A DNA stretch of 64,000 bases from Flavobacteriales bacterium UBA7690 (GTDB lineage Bacteria > Bacteroidota > Bacteroidia > Flavobacteriales_F > PHOS-HE28). The stretch is taken from positions 26,211 through 90,210 of the forward strand of contig DLGQ01000002.1 in NCBI GenBank assembly GCA_002482775.1, given 5' to 3'. Below the pieces are notes generated by a model. That model made no database searches. It was not told the DNA's origin and saw only the letters and a program-made list of their open reading frames with translations. Of the stretch, positions 60,843-64,000 are shown piece after piece (position 1 is the stretch's first letter; each line of letters begins with the position of its first letter). The position numbers were made by a program, and so were the translations under genes.

Positions 60843-61394
60843 ATGAAGATCTACACGCGCACCGGCGACAAAGGCCAGACCAGCTTGCTTGGTGGGCAAC
60901 GTGTGCCGAAGGACAGCATCCGTATCGAGTCCTACGGAACGGTTGATGAGCTGAACAGCCACATCGGGCTGCTGCGCGATCATGCGAAAGGACAACGGGA
61001 CGAGCTGCTGATCCCCATCCAGGAGAAACTCTTCAGTTTGGGCTCTCGCCTGGCCAGCGGAAGTGAGGAGCAGGCTGAGAAATTCAAAGTTCCACAGATC
61101 ACCGATGCGGACATCAGCGCGTTGGAGGCCGAGATGGATCGGATGGACAAGGAACTTCCGGAGATGCGCAACTTCATCCTACCCGGTGGGCACCTCGCCG
61201 CTTCGCAAGCCCACGTGTGCCGAACCGTGTGTCGCCGCGCCGAACGGCTGGTGGTCACCCTCGCCGTTTCGGAGCCCGTTCCAGAGATCGTGGTGCGCTA
61301 CCTCAACCGCCTCAGCGACCTGCTTTTCGTGCTCGCCCGGCACCTCGCCCATGTGGACGGCGTGGCCGACACCCCATGGAAGCCGCGCCAGTAG
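60843..61394 (+). CDS. corrinoid adenosyltransferase, PduO type
   Basis: A 183-residue trimeric-type ATP:cob(I)alamin adenosyltransferase, making adenosylcobalamin. The ATP-binding N-terminus is MKIYTRTGDKGQTSLLGG with RVPKDSIRIESYGTVDELNSHIGLL. The helical bundle includes NFILPGGHLAASQAHVCRTVCRRAER and YLNRLSDLLFVLARHLA. These are standard PduO-type blocks. Symbol left open because several names are used. The cofactor serves methylmalonyl-CoA mutase or ribonucleotide reductase in many Bacteroidota. Confidence 0.94.
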   Translation: MKIYTRTGDKGQTSLLGGQRVPKDSIRIESYGTVDELNSHIGLLRDHAKGQRDELLIPIQEKLFSLGSRLASGSEEQAEKFKVPQITDADISALEAEMDRMDKELPEMRNFILPGGHLAASQAHVCRTVCRRAERLVVTLAVSEPVPEIVVRYLNRLSDLLFVLARHLAHVDGVADTPWKPRQ

Positions 61395-61444
61395 GGCATT
61401 CCGCAATGGTTGATAAGTCGCAGTGCCCCGCATGGTGATCCGTC

Positions 61445-61452
61445 TATATTTG
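61445..61452 (+). promoter_or_regulatory. -7 promoter element of the DUF2795 gene
   Basis: TATATTTG, a perfect match, 35 bases before ATG 61488. Confidence 0.65.
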
Positions 61453-61487
61453 CGGCCAATTTCACGGACCCTAACACGGCCTTTTCG

Positions 61488-61709
61488 ATGTATTGGACAC
61501 TGGAACTAGCCTCGTATTTGGAAGATGCACCCTGGCCTGCGACCAAGGACGAGTTGATCGATTTCGCCATGCGTACCGGCGCTCCGCTGGAAGTGGTGGA
61601 GAACTTGCAAGGCATCGAAGATGATGAAGAGGTCTTCGAGACCATCGAGGACATCTGGCCGGATTACCCGTCGAAGGAGGACTTCTTCTTCAACGAGGAC
61701 GAATACTGA
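61488..61709 (+). CDS. small acidic DUF2795 protein
   Basis: A 73-residue acidic protein: MYWTLELASYLEDAPWPATK, then DELIDFAMRTGAPLEVVENLQ and a highly acidic tail (DDEEVFETIEDIWPDYPSKEDFFFNEDEY). This matches the short DUF2795 proteins common in Bacteroidota. I chose the ATG after the promoter; a longer open frame starting before the promoter lacks family similarity. It is its own unit: promoter upstream and a strong terminator downstream. Function unknown. Confidence 0.85.
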   Translation: MYWTLELASYLEDAPWPATKDELIDFAMRTGAPLEVVENLQGIEDDEEVFETIEDIWPDYPSKEDFFFNEDEY

Positions 61710-61725
61710 GCTCTATACCATTCTG

Positions 61726-61770
61726 GGAACCCCGGTCCGAGCAGCGCTCACGGCCGGGGTTCCTGCTTTT
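61726..61770 (+). terminator. intrinsic terminator
   Basis: GGAACCCCGG, an 18-base loop and CCGGGGTTCC (10-bp stem), followed by TGCTTTT. Confidence 0.8.
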
Positions 61771-61834
61771 CGCCCGAACCTGACTTGATGACAGGCCTTC
61801 CTTCGCGGCAAGGTCTCTGCTGAGGGCGTTCGGC

Positions 61835-61842
61835 TACCTTTG
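61835..61842 (+). promoter_or_regulatory. -7 promoter element of secA
   Basis: TACCTTTG, a perfect match, 53 bases before the secA ATG. The leader is GC-rich, with ATAAAAAGGA after the start region. Confidence 0.6.
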
Positions 61843-61895
61843 CCACCCCATAAAAAGGACCCGCCGGCCCACACCCGGCGATCCACTCCCTTCCC

Positions 61896-64000
61896 ATGAT
61901 CGGTTCCCTTACCAAGGCTCTCAAGAAAGTATTCGGCGACAAAGCGCAACGCGACCTCAAGGAGGTGATGCCGTTGGTGGAGAAATGTAAAGAGGCCTAC
62001 GCCAAATTGGCCACGCTGAGCCACGACGAATTGCGCGAGCGAACGCTGGCACTGAAGGCCCGCATCAAGGAGCGCACGAAGACCAACGACGACCGTGTGG
62101 ATACCATCCGTGCCGAGATCGATGGCGATCCGCAGATGGACATCCAGGAGCGGGAACAACGCTACCAAGAGATAGACAAGCTGCAAGAAGCCAGCGTGAA
62201 GGAGATCGAAGTGGTGCTGTTGGAGATCCTCCCCGAAGCATTCGCTGTGGTGAAGGAGACCGCACGCCGCTTCAAGGAGAACACCGAGATCCGCGTACGG
62301 GCCACCGAACTCGACCGAGAGCTCGCCATCAAACGTCCGGATGCCATCCGCATCGAAGGCGACCATGCCATTTGGAAGAACACCTGGACCGCTGCCGGCA
62401 ACCCCATGACCTGGGACATGCTGCATTACGATGTGCAGCTGATCGGTGGTGTGGCGCTGCACTCCGGCAAGATCGCCGAGATGGGCACCGGTGAAGGAAA
62501 GACATTGGTAAGCACACTGCCCGTATACCTGAACGCCTTGGCAGGACGCGGCGTCCACGTGGTAACGGTGAACGACTACCTAGCCAAACGGGATGCCGAG
62601 TGGATGGGCCCCTTGCACGAGTTCCACGGCATGCGTGTGGACTGCATCGACAAACACCAGCCCAACGGTGCCGAGCGTCGCAACGCGTACATGGCCGATA
62701 TCACTTACGGCACCAACAACGAATTCGGCTTCGACTACCTCCGCGACAACATGGCGCACGCGCCGAGCGCGTTGGTGCAGCGCAAGCACCACTTCGCCAT
62801 CGTGGATGAGGTGGATAGCGTGCTCGTGGACGATGCGCGTACGCCGCTCATCATCAGCGGGCCTACGCCGAAGGGCGAGATCCACCAGTTCGATGAGTAC
62901 AAGCCGCGTGTGGAACGACTCTACAGCGCCCAGCGCCAATTGGTGAACAAGTTGCTGGCCGAAGCGAAAGAGCACTTGAAAGCACTGAGCGAAGGCGGTT
63001 CACCCACCAAAGACCAGTTGGAGAAAGGGGGCATGGCACTCCTCCGCGCCTATCGCGCCTTGCCGAAGAACAGCGCGCTGATCAAGTTCCTCAGCGAAGG
63101 GGGCGTTCGTGCGCACTTGCAGAAGACCGAGAACTACTACCTGCAAGACCAAGGCAAGGACATGCCGAAGGTGGATGCTGAACTGTACTTCACCATCGAC
63201 GAGAAACAGCACGGCATCGAACTCACCGAGAAAGGTGTGGACCTGATCAGCGGTGATGTGAACGATGCCACGTTCTTCATCATGCCCGATGTGGGCGGAA
63301 GTATCGCCGACATCGAGAAGAGCGCGGCGGCCACGGAAGAGAAAGCCAAACGCAAAGACGAGTTGCTGCGCGATTTCGCCATCAAGAGCGAGCGCATCCA
63401 CACGGTGAACCAGTTGATCCGTGCTTACGCGTTGTACGAGAACAACGTGGAGTACGTGGTGATGGACGGCAAGGTGAAGATCGTGGATGAGCAGACCGGC
63501 CGTATCCTGGAAGGTCGCCGCTATAGCGATGGATTGCACCAGGCCATCGAGAGCAAGGAGAAAGTGAAAGTGGAAGCGGCGACGCAGACCTATGCGACCG
63601 TGACCTTGCAGAACTACTTCCGCATGTACCACAAGCTGGCCGGTATGACCGGTACGGCCGAGACGGAAGCGCAGGAATTGTGGGACATCTACAAACTGGA
63701 CGTGATGGTGATCCCCACCAACCGCCCGGTGGTGCGCAAGGATGCGGAGGACATGGTCTTCAAGACCAAGCGCGAGAAGTACAACGCGGTGATCGAGGAG
63801 ATCGACCAGTTGCGCAACGCGGGTCGTCCGGTGCTGGTGGGTACCACGAGCGTGGAGGTGAGCGAGCTGATGGGCAAGATGCTCACCATGCGCAAGATCC
63901 CGCACAACGTATTGAACGCGAAACAGCACCAACGCGAAGCCGAGATCGTGGCGCAAGCGGGTCTGGCCGGCACCGTCACCATCGCCACCAACATGGCCGG
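61896..64000 (+). CDS. secA: protein translocase subunit SecA (5' part)
   Basis: The first about 701 residues are present; the gene runs off the right edge. SecA is the ATPase motor of Sec export, which T9SS clients use to reach the periplasm. Walker A GTGEGKT is at residues 197-203, then [32 protein letters not shown] and the DEAD-type [20 protein letters not shown]. Insertions with charged helices (about 70-110 and 350-500) match the long SecA of Bacteroidota. [12 protein letters not shown] and [14 protein letters not shown] begin the second helicase half. Confidence 0.96.
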   Translation, partial: MIGSLTKALKKVFGDKAQRDLKEVMPLVEKCKEAYAKLATLSHDELRERTLALKARIKERTKTNDDRVDTIRAEIDGDPQMDIQEREQRYQEIDKLQEASVKEIEVVLLEILPEAFAVVKETARRFKENTEIRVRATELDRELAIKRPDAIRIEGDHAIWKNTWTAAGNPMTWDMLHYDVQLIGGVALHSGKIAEMGTGEGKTLVSTLPVYLNALAGRGVHVVTVNDYLAKRDAEWMGPLHEFHGMRVDCIDKHQPNGAERRNAYMADITYGTNNEFGFDYLRDNMAHAPSALVQRKHHFAIVDEVDSVLVDDARTPLIISGPTPKGEIHQFDEYKPRVERLYSAQRQLVNKLLAEAKEHLKALSEGGSPTKDQLEKGGMALLRAYRALPKNSALIKFLSEGGVRAHLQKTENYYLQDQGKDMPKVDAELYFTIDEKQHGIELTEKGVDLISGDVNDATFFIMPDVGGSIADIEKSAAATEEKAKRKDELLRDFAIKSERIHTVNQLIRAYALYENNVEYVVMDGKVKIVDEQTGRILEGRRYSDGLHQAIESKEKVKVEAATQTYATVTLQNYFRMYHKLAGMTGTAETEAQELWDIYKLDVMVIPTNRPVVRKDAEDMVFKTKREKYNAVIEEIDQLRNAGRPVLVGTTSVEVSELMGKMLTMRKIPHNVLNAKQHQREAEIVAQAGLAGTVTIATNMA

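Noticed and set aside
1..64000. Mobile element, prophage or integrative element
   Set aside because: No transposase, integrase, phage structural gene or attachment-site duplication around the tRNAs could be found.

Overview
The window is chromosomal DNA from a GC-rich member of the Bacteroidota, most likely an uncultured Flavobacteriales lineage. The evidence is the type IX secretion (T9SS)/gliding set (porU, porV, a PorP/SprF protein, gldJ), three proteins with C-terminal T9SS sorting domains, the long form of urocanate hydratase, and many promoters of the Bacteroidota type (-7 element TAnnTTTG, often TAnnTTCG here). I see no transposase, integrase, phage gene, CRISPR array or rRNA. Gene density is high and many genes overlap by 1-4 bases.

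Layout. 1-2.9 kb: surface polysaccharide export (Wzz-like fragment, Wzx-like flippase) and a coupled PhyH dioxygenase/SDR pair. 3.9-9.5 kb: a histone H1-like protein, a glycosyltransferase overlapping rnhB, a large membrane-anchored propeller-like protein and a truncated haemoglobin. 9.6-19.2 kb: a LysM glucosaminidase, a small Cys-rich protein, three T9SS cargo proteins (one built from ten Cys-rich repeats) and hutU, which carries a REP-like palindrome inside its reading frame. 19.3-22.2 kb: an ECF sigma factor coupled to a protein with an anti-sigma-like N-terminus and an outer-membrane-barrel C-terminus, then a lipoprotein pyrophosphatase. 22.2-30.3 kb: pheT, an AGMO-like monooxygenase next to a lysoplasmalogenase (a possible ether-lipid module), recG and a multipass membrane protein. 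30.5-36.4 kb: a cupin-like gene broken by an in-frame TAA, pdhC-pdhA without an E1-beta gene, cdd, a VTC/DUF4956 pair, and ispF. 36.4-46 kb: the T9SS core locus porV-porU, divergent from porP/sprF-gldJ-murF. 46-53.3 kb: acyl-CoA dehydrogenase, anmK, an amino-acid dehydrogenase, ExbB-ExbD-ExbD-TonB and folC. 53.3-53.5 kb: two valine tRNAs separated by a strong terminator. 53.9-60 kb: a tightly coupled operon of ECF sigma factor, crtI, crtB, idi, photolyase, two 53-residue paralogous microproteins, an SRPBCC protein and crtZ. 60-64 kb: a methyltransferase, a cobalamin adenosyltransferase, a DUF2795 protein and the 5' part of secA.

How the parts connect. PorU and PorV are the T9SS cell-surface sortase and its shuttle, and the three sorting-domain proteins here are plausible clients. 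GldJ and the PorP/SprF protein belong to the gliding/secretion machinery. The ExbBD/TonB set energises outer-membrane uptake. The carotenoid/photolyase operon looks like a light or oxidative stress response led by its own sigma factor. It has no lycopene cyclase gene in this window. The most unusual items are the two photolyase-linked microproteins, the AGMO/lysoplasmalogenase pair, the repeat inserted in hutU, the nonsense-interrupted cupin gene, and the many promoters lying only 4-20 bases from the start codon.
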